DNA from: Adonisia turfae CCMR0081
GTDB taxonomy: Bacteria > Cyanobacteriota > Cyanobacteriia > Phormidesmidales > Phormidesmidaceae
NCBI RefSeq assembly: GCF_011009555.1
Contig: NZ_QXHD01000004.1
Location: forward strand, 4,593,528-4,657,527
Length of the DNA: 64,000 nt
Direction: 5' to 3'
Shown here piece by piece: positions 34,109-43,930 of the stretch. Numbering within the stretch: position 1 is the first letter of the stretch; each line of letters begins with the position of its first letter. A program made the position numbers and the translations under genes. The notes beneath the pieces are model-generated. The model saw only the letters and a program-made list of their open reading frames with translations, did not search any database and was not told the DNA's origin.

Positions 34109-34732
34109 TCACCCCTTAAATCCGATCTCTTGCAAGATTCTCTCAACCTTAGCGCGGTGATTTTTCTCCCATTCTTCTAAAGATTGGGTTGCATCTTTCT
34201 CTGCCCGTCGCTTAGCCATATCCCAGATAGTCTCTTGTTGTTTAGCTGGGATAACTGCAATTCCTTCTTCATCAGCAACAACAATATCTCCTGTATCGAC
34301 CTGTACACCACCGCAAATGATTGTGCTTTGTAAGGAGCCTGACCCTTGTTTTTTACCTGGGATTGGCATTGCCCCGCGAGCAAACACCGGAAACCGTAGC
34401 TCACGGACTTCTGCCACATCACGAATCACACCATCAATAACAAAACCAACGATACCTCTTTTTTGAGCTGTGGCATAAACATTACCACCGGACATAGCAT
34501 AGTCTATGTCTCCGGCTTTTACGACAATTATGGAACCTGGTTCTGCTCGATAGATGGCTGCATGGAGCATCAGGTTATCGCCTGGAGCACAGCTGACAGT
34601 ATACGCTGGCCCGGCAATTCGGGGGATATGGGGCCACATTTCCCTGATCCCCATATCCATAAACTGTTCACGTCCTAGAAGGGCATCAGCATAGGTTGTT
34701 GGAGACAGTTCACTGAATTTTGAAGGGGCCAT
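34109..34732 (-). CDS. RraA-like / HMG aldolase family protein
   Basis: A 207-residue protein of the RraA superfamily. RIAGPAYTVSCAPGDNLMLH is the first conserved region; GFVIDGVIRDVAEVRELRFPVF with Arg and Asp is the substrate/metal site of 4-hydroxy-4-methyl-2-oxoglutarate aldolases. Members are aldolases or oxaloacetate decarboxylases, or, in E. coli RraA, RNase E inhibitors. Catalytic residues are kept, so a pyruvate-type aldolase is likelier. The gene converges with the threonine ammonia-lyase gene. Confidence 0.8.
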   Translation of the reverse strand: MAPSKFSELSPTTYADALLGREQFMDMGIREMWPHIPRIAGPAYTVSCAPGDNLMLHAAIYRAEPGSIIVVKAGDIDYAMSGGNVYATAQKRGIVGFVIDGVIRDVAEVRELRFPVFARGAMPIPGKKQGSGSLQSTIICGGVQVDTGDIVVADEEGIAVIPAKQQETIWDMAKRRAEKDATQSLEEWEKNHRAKVERILQEIGFKG

Positions 34733-34829
34733 GGGTTAGATCTGGATAACGATAACTATGTGCTAGGTTTCTAACACATAGTCGTCACAGTCGACGACCT
34801 TGAGGGCATTGAGCCTAAGGTATGGAATG

Positions 34830-37436
34830 TCACAACCAACTACCAATGAGCAGGTAATTGGCCCAAATATAGGGGGTTGTGTATCCGTAGTCGTGAATTA
34901 AGGACAACTGTGCCTGACGTACGGCATTAGCAATTGACATTCCTGGTTGAGTCAATAATTCGTAGAAACGGATCATGAATTGGGTGTTGGGTGTATCTTG
35001 GGCAATCCATAGGGTTGATAGGACGCTACGGGTGCCTGTTCTAGCCGCTAGGCCAGCCAATCCTAGGACTGCTCGTTTATCCCCCTGGGCGGTTTCACAG
35101 GCACTCAGCACAACAAGTTCAAGGGGGTGGACACCGCCTCGACTGCCTAGCCAAATCAGATTGTTTAGGTCTTGGGCTGAAATCTGTTCTTCGTAGGCGA
35201 CGACATAGGTTTCATCTGGATCAGAGCTAAAAACACCGTGGGTTTTCCAATGGATGGCGGAAAAATTACCTGTTTCTAACTGCTGCTGCAGATTTTGATG
35301 GGTAAAAGATTCATTGAGCAACACATTGCTGCTATCTACATATTGGGAAATACCGTCTAGCTCTTCTCTCACCTTAGCAATGGCAGGAAACTGGGTTTGT
35401 TTAATTTCCTGAGATAGCTCCATACCCCCCATGAGAACCCGCAGTGATGGATTGGCAGTCTCGGGTGTGAATATCTGGAGTCGGGGTGCGATCGCAACCG
35501 CATAACCCTTTTCAATCAAATACTGTTCGCCATCGTAGAGCACCGCCATGGGAATATTTCGTAAGGGCCCATCCAACACAAATACAAGGGTTTGGATGGA
35601 CGCCTGGTTCAGGTCCGTTGCCAAGGGCCGAATCAGCCAGTCATAGACGGTCTGGGCATCGGTCAATACTTCAGGTGTTTTACTGGGATTTGCTAAGTTT
35701 GCCTGCAAAGCTAGCAGGGTGGTGTCCGCTGTTTCTTTAGCAATCAGTGTCTCCCGGTACAGAGTTTTGCCAGGTAACTGGGCAATCATGGCGATGCGAT
35801 CGCTCAAAATGATTGGATACAGAATGGCAGTCTGGTCATCCTGCACTTGATCCACAGTTCTAGCATCAAGGGTGCAGCCCAGATAGTTTTCCAACTCCGC
35901 CAGCTGTAGCTGATCAACTGTCTGGATTGCCTCCTCTAAGGGCTGCGTCTGTTCGTCATGGTCTGAGAGCAACAGCTCAATATATTCACGATAAACGGGC
36001 TCCACATGATCGCGAAAGGAGAACTGCACATTTGTATTGACGCTCAGCAAGTTGTTACGAACCTGCTGCAAGCTTCTGATAGCCGATTTATAGCCCTGAA
36101 TTGCCCCTTGGCGATCGGTTTGCTGTTGTCGTAATCTGCCCAGTTGCCACTCCCAACGGTAGCGAATCTCAGGGGCATCTACGGTTTCTAATGTGAGCAA
36201 TGCTTGCTGTGTTAGATGCTGGGCATCGGCCCATTGCTGCATGTGTTCATACAGAGTCCCTAACTGCCCCAAGGCATAGGCTTCTGCCCGTTGATCCTTC
36301 AGGATACGAGCCTGCTGAATAGCTTTGGATAACAGCTTGGCAATTTCTTTTGGCTGTAGAGTTGTATGAATAACCGAGCTAGAACTCTCTGTGAGAGATG
36401 ATTGTACTTTCATCAAGCTCTCAGCCAGGTGAATATGGGCATGGATTGCAGACCTGCTAGCAGGTAATTGTCCAATGGCCCGCTGCACCTGGGGTAATAG
36501 CTGCATTGCCTGGGCTATTTGGTTACGCTCAACCCATAACCGAAACAAATTCAATTGAGCCAATGGAGAGTCATTGGTATTGATGGCTTGTTGATAGGCT
36601 GCTTGGGCAGACTGACTATGTTGCTCTGCCTCTGCCTGACGCCCAATGGTTCCATCGCGATGGGCCAGCAACCATTCTGTATTCCCTAACTCTAAAAAGA
36701 GATTACTTGTCTGACTGGGCTGGGTGTTTAATGAGATTCCCTCTTGCAGTAAGCTGAGAGCCGTGTCTAAGTCACCAATTTGTCGCAGCACACTACTTAA
36801 GTTGTATAGCCCTGCCGCTTTTAGATCATTGTTGGGCTGTTGTTGAATGCCTTGATAAACAGTTTCTAACAGTGTTTTGGCCTGGTGGTTGAGGCCCAGG
36901 TATTGTAATACGCGAGCCTGATTGATTTGTGCGATCGCGACCCCTGCTTCATCTCCTGCTTGTCTATAGGTTTGGGCTGCTGATCGCCAATGGGCTAAAG
37001 CAACATCGGCATCTCCTTGCAGCCACCGTAGTTTGCCTTGGGTATTAAGAACCTTGGCATAAATCACAGCCTGAGATGCTGAGATTGTCCGTAAATCAAC
37101 CGGATCAATTAGGCTCAGGCTATCCTGTAAGCTTTGACTAGCCTCATCTAACAGACCCAACTGCTGCTGAGCTAGAGAGAGATAGCTGAGGATAAGGGCC
37201 TGTCCCCAAGGATCGGTTTTGAAGGATAGGTTTGCTTGCTGCCACTGTTGAATTGCTTGGGCATAGTGTTCAATCTCATAATAGGCTAACCCTTTTTTTA
37301 GTAATTCTTGAGGAGACGCAGCTGCTAACGAGACATTTGTACGTCCCAGAGCAACATCCATAGCTGTTGGCATAACAGCTGGTGTCACCAAAGTAATCGC
37401 AAGGCTTATTAAGCCAATCAATAAACACCATCTCAT
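34830..37436 (-). CDS. exported CHAT-domain protein with TPR repeats
   Basis: An 868-residue protein. It starts with a signal peptide (MRWCLLIGLISLAITLVTPA), then has about ten tetratricopeptide-type helical repeats (about 45-500). The C-terminal third is a CHAT (caspase HetF-associated with TPRs) domain with catalytic His733 (IHWKTHGVFSSDP) and Cys780 (LVVLSACETAQGD), so it may be an active caspase-like protease outside the cytoplasm. It follows the haemagglutinin gene after 25 bases, and both are read from the same strand. Cyanobacteria often pair such CHAT proteins with two-partner-secretion proteins. The target is unknown. Confidence 0.88.
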   Translation of the reverse strand: MRWCLLIGLISLAITLVTPAVMPTAMDVALGRTNVSLAAASPQELLKKGLAYYEIEHYAQAIQQWQQANLSFKTDPWGQALILSYLSLAQQQLGLLDEASQSLQDSLSLIDPVDLRTISASQAVIYAKVLNTQGKLRWLQGDADVALAHWRSAAQTYRQAGDEAGVAIAQINQARVLQYLGLNHQAKTLLETVYQGIQQQPNNDLKAAGLYNLSSVLRQIGDLDTALSLLQEGISLNTQPSQTSNLFLELGNTEWLLAHRDGTIGRQAEAEQHSQSAQAAYQQAINTNDSPLAQLNLFRLWVERNQIAQAMQLLPQVQRAIGQLPASRSAIHAHIHLAESLMKVQSSLTESSSSVIHTTLQPKEIAKLLSKAIQQARILKDQRAEAYALGQLGTLYEHMQQWADAQHLTQQALLTLETVDAPEIRYRWEWQLGRLRQQQTDRQGAIQGYKSAIRSLQQVRNNLLSVNTNVQFSFRDHVEPVYREYIELLLSDHDEQTQPLEEAIQTVDQLQLAELENYLGCTLDARTVDQVQDDQTAILYPIILSDRIAMIAQLPGKTLYRETLIAKETADTTLLALQANLANPSKTPEVLTDAQTVYDWLIRPLATDLNQASIQTLVFVLDGPLRNIPMAVLYDGEQYLIEKGYAVAIAPRLQIFTPETANPSLRVLMGGMELSQEIKQTQFPAIAKVREELDGISQYVDSSNVLLNESFTHQNLQQQLETGNFSAIHWKTHGVFSSDPDETYVVAYEEQISAQDLNNLIWLGSRGGVHPLELVVLSACETAQGDKRAVLGLAGLAARTGTRSVLSTLWIAQDTPNTQFMIRFYELLTQPGMSIANAVRQAQLSLIHDYGYTTPYIWANYLLIGSWL

Positions 37437-37461
37437 GTCGTTTTCCCGAGCTTTATGCTTG

Positions 37462-40083
37462 TTACTTTTGTCTCCAACAGTTGCTATGGGATAGTCCAGG
37501 CGGTGACGTAGTTAAGATAACATCACCCGTATCGTTCACCAACCAACTCTCTGCTTCTGTAATCGCAGTAGACTCGGTCCAAGGATAGGGGAATCGTAAA
37601 TCGTCCAATACCTCAGCATCACTCAGAACATTGCTTCCTAAAGGCGTAATCCCACCTCGACCCGATGTGTAAAACTCTCCTTGGGCGGCGATTGCTGTGG
37701 GATCGCAACCCTGGGCAATTAGCTGAGAAGAATCTAACAAACCAGCTGGCAATGAGGTGACTCCCTGCTCAGGTTCAACACTAAGATTGTTGATCTCAAT
37801 CGTACCACTAATGCCAAATTCGGAGCTTGCTGTAATATCACTCAACGGTGTCCGTCTCGGACGAGGCCTGATGCCAAAAATATTTTGCGCCGTGATATCG
37901 ACATTTCCTCCCCGTCCTTGAAATGCATTTGCCGTGATGTCGCTGTTTTCTTCAGAGATCGCAATAATAAAGCCTTCTGGGGCATTAATAGAGATGTTGC
38001 CGCCATCACCGATTCCGTCTTCTATCCCTGCATTGGTAGAAATCAAACTGCCATTCCGTAAGAGCAGAAAATCTTCAATCTGTAAATTAATATTTCCCCC
38101 TGTATTGCCGTTAGTTGCTGCAGAGATTTCGCTACCATCTTTCAGAATTGCCGTATTAGCCGTGACTTGAATATCACCCCCCTCGCCCTCGCCCTGACTA
38201 TCAACGCTAATAGTGCCACCGTCTAGAATTTGCAGAGAATCAGTGATCACTCTGATACTGCCTCCTTCTCCTCTACCGGTATCATTGACAGCGCTAAAGA
38301 TCCCGCTGAGAGAGCCACCCGCAGATTCACCCTGAATCATCAGGTCATTGGTTTGAACAGTAATCCGACCAGCATCACCAATGCCGGCGGTACTGGCTCG
38401 AACAATGGCCCCATCCATGATGGTCAAGGTATCGCTGATCAGAGTGATATCTCCACCTTGACCTTCCGCAGGAGGGGCATTTGGAAACAGGGTTGAACGC
38501 TGCACGTCGGCCAGAATACCTCCAACTCGCTCATTATCTCCTGGAAAGTCTTTTATAAAGGTGTCTGAGCCATCCAATACAATATCCTGCGCTTCAATGG
38601 TGAGCGTTCCAGCATCGCCAAAGCCTGCAGTTGCTACTGAAATATTAGCTCCATTACGGACAGCTACCGTTTCTGCAATAATGGTGAGATTGCCACCGCG
38701 CCCCCTGGCTCCAACTTGCAGAGTACTGCCAATAGCACTAGGGAAACCTAGCTCATTCACTCCATCCACAATGACAGCATCACTAACCTGAATATTAATG
38801 TCCCCGGCAATGCCGTCACCCACAACAGTGGCACTGTTTGACGCACCATCATTGATGATTAGAGAACCGTTCCTAACAGTAATATCGACACCTCCTGACT
38901 CTCCTACTCCTCCTTGGCGAACGACACTATTAAAACCGCTGGGTAAAGGAACGCCGTTGCTATCTCTGCCTACACCAGAAACCAAAATCAAGTTTTGGAT
39001 ATCCAATGTGATTTTGCCAGTATTGCCTGCACTAAAGGATGTTGCAACAAGTTGTCCACCATTGATGAGGTGCAGTTCTTGACCCATAATGGTGATATTG
39101 CCACCATTACCCGTAGCACCCTGCAAAATCTCGTTGAATAGCTTTCCTTGATCAAGTGTGACCCTGCCGGTAGCATCAATGACAATATCCCCCGCCTGAC
39201 TGTCTGAGGTACCCGAGAAGAAATCGATGCCAGCCAATAGTCCTGTTCTAACTCCTATCAGGCTGACATCATGACCAGATACAACAATGTCACCGCCATT
39301 GTCAGCAGTCACATCAACCCTAGCATCGTTATTCATCGACACATTGCCGCGATCCACTTGACTTGGAAACGTCAGACGAATTTCCTCGTTATCTATGGCT
39401 AGTCCAAGGGTCCCAAGACCTGCTAAACCTCCTAGCTCAACCCGTCCTCCTACAGCTGATAATTGTCCCTCTGTGAGAGCAATGTCACCGCCAGCTAAAA
39501 TAAGGCTTTGAGATGGGTCAACTGCAACAGTCGCAGCACTTGTAATCGGTTGTGGGGTGTCAGTCCAATACGCTAACCCCACTGGCATACTGACGGTTAA
39601 TAGAGGAAAGTCTCCAGGGTTTGTTGCACTAAAGATTCGCTGATCGTCAAATTCAATCGCGTCAGCCGTTGTTGCTAAAAAGGAGCCGCCGATCTCCAGC
39701 TGTGCACTGGGTCCCAAAATAATGCCATTGGGATTGAGTAGAAAAAGATTAGCAGTACCGTTGGCTTGAATCAAACCATCAATATTAGATATAGAATCTC
39801 CCGTAACCCTGCCCAAAATAGTCTCTATTTGTAAACCATTATTAAAAATAGCTTGTCCGCCAGTTGGCACAGAAAACTCGCGGAAACTGTGAAATAAATT
39901 AGTCCCCCTAACGGTGCCGCCATTAATCGTACAGACATTACAATTTTCGGGTACGTTAGAGGGGATCGGCAATGTAGTATCGGGGGTAACTTGGGCAAGG
40001 GTTTGAGGCCCAAACTGCCCTACTAGCAATGGCACAATCGCCACACCACCAACAAGAACCTTTATTATTAAACGATGCATCAT
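37462..40083 (-). CDS. two-partner secretion haemagglutinin-type protein (TpsA-like)
   Basis: From ATG 40083 the protein has 873 residues. MMHRLIIKVLVGGVAIVPL up to QTLAQV is a signal peptide. Residues 30-170 form the filamentous-haemagglutinin N-terminal (TPS) domain with NGGTVRGTNLFHSFREFSV and GLIQANGTANLFLLNPNGII. The remainder is a repetitive beta-helix with many GGxITVxAxxxxLxxG-type turns. It should be secreted through a TpsB pore in the outer membrane; none is encoded nearby. The open frame begins at 40176, but only the later Met gives a proper signal. The C-terminal part carries Cys residues (QGCDPTAIA) as is usual in cyanobacterial members. Confidence 0.88.
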   Translation of the reverse strand: MMHRLIIKVLVGGVAIVPLLVGQFGPQTLAQVTPDTTLPIPSNVPENCNVCTINGGTVRGTNLFHSFREFSVPTGGQAIFNNGLQIETILGRVTGDSISNIDGLIQANGTANLFLLNPNGIILGPSAQLEIGGSFLATTADAIEFDDQRIFSATNPGDFPLLTVSMPVGLAYWTDTPQPITSAATVAVDPSQSLILAGGDIALTEGQLSAVGGRVELGGLAGLGTLGLAIDNEEIRLTFPSQVDRGNVSMNNDARVDVTADNGGDIVVSGHDVSLIGVRTGLLAGIDFFSGTSDSQAGDIVIDATGRVTLDQGKLFNEILQGATGNGGNITIMGQELHLINGGQLVATSFSAGNTGKITLDIQNLILVSGVGRDSNGVPLPSGFNSVVRQGGVGESGGVDITVRNGSLIINDGASNSATVVGDGIAGDINIQVSDAVIVDGVNELGFPSAIGSTLQVGARGRGGNLTIIAETVAVRNGANISVATAGFGDAGTLTIEAQDIVLDGSDTFIKDFPGDNERVGGILADVQRSTLFPNAPPAEGQGGDITLISDTLTIMDGAIVRASTAGIGDAGRITVQTNDLMIQGESAGGSLSGIFSAVNDTGRGEGGSIRVITDSLQILDGGTISVDSQGEGEGGDIQVTANTAILKDGSEISAATNGNTGGNINLQIEDFLLLRNGSLISTNAGIEDGIGDGGNISINAPEGFIIAISEENSDITANAFQGRGGNVDITAQNIFGIRPRPRRTPLSDITASSEFGISGTIEINNLSVEPEQGVTSLPAGLLDSSQLIAQGCDPTAIAAQGEFYTSGRGGITPLGSNVLSDAEVLDDLRFPYPWTESTAITEAESWLVNDTGDVILTTSPPGLSHSNCWRQK

Positions 40084-40231
40084 GCAAACGCTTACCCCCA
40101 TCCATTTCATAGTGCACTCAGGGTTGTAACAAAGAGTACAAAAGACAGATTCCAGCTCGAATATTTCTACCCACACAATACACTAAGGACTTAAAGTCCG
40201 TAAATTAACAGTATGTGCTTATAGATAAATG

Positions 40232-41230
40232 TTACGGGCAAGATACGGCTACTGGATTAGTCTTTAATGACACCGGCAATCTTTTTTCAACATGATTAAG
40301 GTCCATAAACAAATCGGTGCGTAGATATCTTTCACCAAAACTGGACTGAAGAATAACAATTAACTTGCCAGCATTTTCAGGGCGCTTAGCGACTTGGATT
40401 GCTGCTGAGAGCACAGCACCTGTGGCAATGCCCGAGAGTAAACCTTCTTCATGGGCAAGGCGACGACCATATGCGATCGCATCTTCATCTGATACCGTTA
40501 TCACCTCATCGATCAGGTCGGTGCGCAAGATTGTAGGAATAAAGCCAGCCCCCAGCCCTTGAATTTTGTGGAGACCGGGTTTTCCACCCGATAGCACTGG
40601 ACTGCGCTCAGGTTCAACGGCGATGGCCTGGAAGCAGGGTTTGCGAGCTTTCATCACTTCGGCGATACCCGAAATCGTCCCCCCTGTTCCTACACCAGCC
40701 ACGAGGATGTCAACCTGCCCTTCCGTATCTCGCCAAATCTCTTCAGCGGTGGTTGCCCGATGAATCCTGGGGTTAGCAAAATTTTGAAATTGATTTAATA
40801 AAAATGCATCTGGCAAGGTTTTCACCAGCACCTGGGCCTGGGCAATGGCCCCCCTCATACCCTCTTCTCTAGGGGTGAGTATAATTTCTGCACCATAGGC
40901 CTGCACTAGGGTAAGCCGGTCTAGACTCATGGTTTCTGGCATGGTCAGCATCAGTCGATAACCCTTGGCCGCCGCTACCATGGCCAGGGCGATTCCAGTA
41001 TTGCCTGCGGTGGGTTCCACCAAAACAGTTTTTCCGGGTTGAATCTGATCTGCGGCTTCCGCCGCCTGAATCATACTCAAGCCTACCCGATCCTTTACGG
41101 AACTGGTAGGGTTCATACCTTCTAGTTTCATCACAATCTGGCCCCAACAGTTTTCTGCCTGGGGAATGGTGTTGAGGTTTACTAGGGGGGTATTACCAAT
41201 CAGTTGAGTAATATTCTTTGCAATTTTCAT
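40232..41230 (-). CDS. cysK: cysteine synthase
   Basis: From ATG 41230 the protein has 332 residues: [18 protein letters not shown], the PLP Lys in [26 protein letters not shown], and [13 protein letters not shown] for the phosphate of PLP. It makes cysteine from O-acetylserine and sulfide. The frame opens with a TTG two codons earlier, which I do not prefer. There is a second PLP-binding enzyme family (desulfurase-like) in this window but no close link. The gene stands alone. Confidence 0.9.
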   Translation of the reverse strand: MKIAKNITQLIGNTPLVNLNTIPQAENCWGQIVMKLEGMNPTSSVKDRVGLSMIQAAEAADQIQPGKTVLVEPTAGNTGIALAMVAAAKGYRLMLTMPETMSLDRLTLVQAYGAEIILTPREEGMRGAIAQAQVLVKTLPDAFLLNQFQNFANPRIHRATTAEEIWRDTEGQVDILVAGVGTGGTISGIAEVMKARKPCFQAIAVEPERSPVLSGGKPGLHKIQGLGAGFIPTILRTDLIDEVITVSDEDAIAYGRRLAHEEGLLSGIATGAVLSAAIQVAKRPENAGKLIVILQSSFGERYLRTDLFMDLNHVEKRLPVSLKTNPVAVSCP

Positions 41231-41584
41231 GATCAAAAATGTCTGATAGGGCGCATTTATATTCCTTGTTTAGGGTTAGCGTTAATAATCGACTGTGTGC
41301 CGATATACCTTGAGAAGTTGGCTCAAAGCAGAACCGGTTGCTTGGGGTCCCTCCGAGTTCCCTTTCCGGAAATAGTCAAGTTCTCTCAGCTAGGCAACCT
41401 GGGGTTTCCCCATGGGCATGGCGGGATGCCGCCCTACAACCCTCATACTAGGTTATTCCTAATCGCACTAAGTTGGGGTTACGGAAGGGGCGATTATAGA
41501 TATCCTGGACTGCTTACTGCAACAAATTTAGAGGATAAAATCTAAATCATGAAATTGTTGCTTGATGGTTTCTAAGTGTCATGT
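41231..41584. other. intergenic region mostly occupied by a dispersed repeat
   Basis: This gap between cysK and the decarboxylase has no gene. Most of it is copy 2 of dispersed repeat family A. Confidence 0.55.
41331..41495 (+). repeat. dispersed repeat family A, copy 2
   Basis: It matches 9395-9538 in the core starting AACCGGTTGCTTGGGGT, in CATGG and GCCGCCCTA near the middle, and in GGGTTACGG.AGGGGCGATTA at the end. About 20 extra bases lie in the middle compared with copy 1. Confidence 0.6.
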
Positions 41585-42100
41585 TTAAGCCACACTTTTA
41601 ACCTGTGGAAAACTGGCTGGCAGCTCACTGGGTGGACAGTTGATCACATCGTCACGGTCAGGGCCACAGTTTTCTAAAAAGAAAATCTTGGCAAATTCAC
41701 AAATAATCATTTTGGGATAGGTGGGTCCCTGCTTACGATAGTGATACATGCGTTCAAGGTGTTCATTTTGATAACAAACGGTTTTTTGGGGATCCTGTTC
41801 TATCCACTGGGGTAAGAAAATAGCACCGTGTAATTCTTTTTGGGCGAGATTAATGGTGACGCAAACAATGGTACCGGTGGGTTCATCCCAGGAGATTTTA
41901 AAGGTGTGCTCGGCAATTTTGACAATATCTGCCTGCTGGTCGGTTACCCAGCGACCGGCCACAATGCCGCTATGGATGCGATAAGCAAAGGTGTTTTTAT
42001 TTTTGACATAAATCTCATACTGCCAGCCATTGTCGTAGGTATAGACCAGATGTTTGCCCACAAGTTCATGGGGCTGATGCATAGATTGATGCAACGTCAT
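41585..42100 (-). CDS. padC: phenolic acid decarboxylase
   Basis: A 171-residue protein. LVGKHLVYTYDNGWQYEIYV and TFAYRIHSGIVAGRWVTDQ match the conserved beta-barrel of phenolic acid decarboxylases, with the catalytic Tyr pair and Arg; KISWDEPTGTIVCVTINL has the catalytic Glu. It converts p-coumaric, ferulic or caffeic acid to the vinyl-phenol. The next gene upstream on the same strand encodes the aromatic ammonia-lyase, only 39 bases away. The two would make vinyl-phenol from tyrosine. An interesting point is whether it serves detoxification or makes a signal or defence compound. Confidence 0.88.
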   Translation of the reverse strand: MTLHQSMHQPHELVGKHLVYTYDNGWQYEIYVKNKNTFAYRIHSGIVAGRWVTDQQADIVKIAEHTFKISWDEPTGTIVCVTINLAQKELHGAIFLPQWIEQDPQKTVCYQNEHLERMYHYRKQGPTYPKMIICEFAKIFFLENCGPDRDDVINCPPSELPASFPQVKSVA

Positions 42101-42139
42101 GGGTGACCTCCATCGGTATGGTTATAAATTAAAAGAGAG

Positions 42140-43843
42140 CTAATTTAAACTAGAGATTGTTGGGCCAATGGCAGCTACAATGTGCCCCTCAGCGGCGATG
42201 TCAGCGGCAATCAGAGCAATATGTTCATCTAAGGCCTGTTCGTCGTCATTCCAGATGTAAGGATGATCGGCGGAGAGAGATTTACCAACAACTGTGTGGA
42301 TAGCTGAATACAGGTGTTGCGATGCAGGGGATAGGTGTTGGGATGCATCATAATGACCCGCAAGCTGATGGGTTCGTAAATCCGCGGCTTGCACTCCAAA
42401 AATGAGTGCGATCGCAATATACTGTTGAAAAATCTCAATGGACTGACAGGTCAGATAGGCCGAGCCAAACCCCTGACTATTGAGATTTTGGTTAAATTGT
42501 TCAGCATGGGTGGGAAACCGATCAGCCAGAGAATTTCCATAGAAAGTCAACAGGGGCATCATGGAATTTCCAGTGATTTGCAGCCCCTTTAACCCCATAT
42601 TCACGGGTCGTTGCGGATTGCCCACTAAAGATGCCGGTAGACCATTATTAAATTCTGGCATGGCCAGCATGGCAATTTGTACATCTAAATGCTTAGCCAG
42701 CAAACCCAGGTAATAGCGCAGGCTATCCATGGCCGTGCCAATGTATTGGCCCAGAAAATTACCGCCGTGATAGCTTGCTTGCTGGGCCACATCAATTAAA
42801 GGATTATCCGTAGCAGAATTAATCTCGGTTTCAATCTGTTCCGTAATCCGTTGAATGCCATCTACAATCGGGCCGGTGTACTGGGGCAAACACCGTAACG
42901 AATAACGATCCTGAATCGGTTGTTCCCCACGGTAGTCATGCACACCATCAAGCTCATTCAGAATAAGATCGGACCCTGACAGCAGATCAAGCATATGCTG
43001 AGCGGCCCATAGCTGCCCGGTGTGGGGCTTATGGCGATGGATAAAGGGATGAAATGACTGATTGGTCCCTTGTAACCCTTGAATTGCCAGGGCATGCATG
43101 CCCATGGATAGGGCCAACAGAATTTTGGCATCATAGGCACAGTTGGCGGCGATGCCCGTCATCATGGCCGTCCCATTCATCATGGCCAATCCCTCTTTGG
43201 GCTGCAGATCTAATGGGGGTAGGCCCAATCGTTTAAGGGCTTCAGGCGCTGGCATCGTTTCTCCCTGGAAGTCAACCCTATACTGTTCACTTAACCCGAC
43301 GAGAGAACCCGCCACATAGGCCAGGGGCGTCAAATCACCGCTAGCCCCAATGGAGCCAAACTCTCTGACATGGGGGGTGACATTGGTATTGAGGAATGTT
43401 TCAATGCGCTTGATCAACTCTAAGCGAATGCCAGAGGCTCCATAGAGATGGGAGTTTGCCCTCAGCAACATACCAGCACGCACGTGGGTCTTGGGTAGAT
43501 TCTGCCCAGCCCCAACCTTATGAAATCTCATCAGATTGTTTTGTAGATCTTGGGCTTGCTTAGGGGAAATGACCACATTGGCCATGCCACCAAAACCGCT
43601 GGTGACCCCATAGACCGGTTGTCCAGAACTAACGGCCTGGGCGATATATTCAGCCGAGCCATGTACTCCCTGTAAAACCTGCTCATTATGGCTAATTTGA
43701 ACTTTGGTATGGTGACGAGCGACCTGTATAACCTGGCGAATGGTCAAAGGCCGTTCGCCGATCACAATTGCTTGTCGGTTAGAGTTGAGCGTTGAACATT
43801 CATTAGGATAAGCATGGGGGGGAGCTGTTGGTGTTAGTGTCAT
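42140..43843 (-). CDS. aromatic amino-acid ammonia-lyase (PAL/TAL family)
   Basis: The 567-residue protein has the length of Anabaena variabilis PAL. The prosthetic MIO ring should form from Ala167-Ser168-Gly169 in FGSIGASGDLTPLAY. The catalytic Tyr78 is in PVYGVTSGFGGMANV. The selectivity pair, Phe107-Leu108 in Anabaena PAL, is Phe107-His108 here (LMRFHKVGAG); histidine at 108 resembles HAL, while tyrosine lyases usually have His at 107. So the preference between Phe and Tyr is open, though the adjoining phenolic-acid decarboxylase points to tyrosine. It ends 39 bases before that gene. Confidence 0.9.
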   Translation of the reverse strand: MTLTPTAPPHAYPNECSTLNSNRQAIVIGERPLTIRQVIQVARHHTKVQISHNEQVLQGVHGSAEYIAQAVSSGQPVYGVTSGFGGMANVVISPKQAQDLQNNLMRFHKVGAGQNLPKTHVRAGMLLRANSHLYGASGIRLELIKRIETFLNTNVTPHVREFGSIGASGDLTPLAYVAGSLVGLSEQYRVDFQGETMPAPEALKRLGLPPLDLQPKEGLAMMNGTAMMTGIAANCAYDAKILLALSMGMHALAIQGLQGTNQSFHPFIHRHKPHTGQLWAAQHMLDLLSGSDLILNELDGVHDYRGEQPIQDRYSLRCLPQYTGPIVDGIQRITEQIETEINSATDNPLIDVAQQASYHGGNFLGQYIGTAMDSLRYYLGLLAKHLDVQIAMLAMPEFNNGLPASLVGNPQRPVNMGLKGLQITGNSMMPLLTFYGNSLADRFPTHAEQFNQNLNSQGFGSAYLTCQSIEIFQQYIAIALIFGVQAADLRTHQLAGHYDASQHLSPASQHLYSAIHTVVGKSLSADHPYIWNDDEQALDEHIALIAADIAAEGHIVAAIGPTISSLN

Positions 43844-43930
43844 AATTAGAGGCCAATATAAAAAATGTGGATAATCGGCCCAATGCTGTTTAAGGGGTTT
43901 CTCAACAGTATTGGACCGGTGTTCTAGGGA

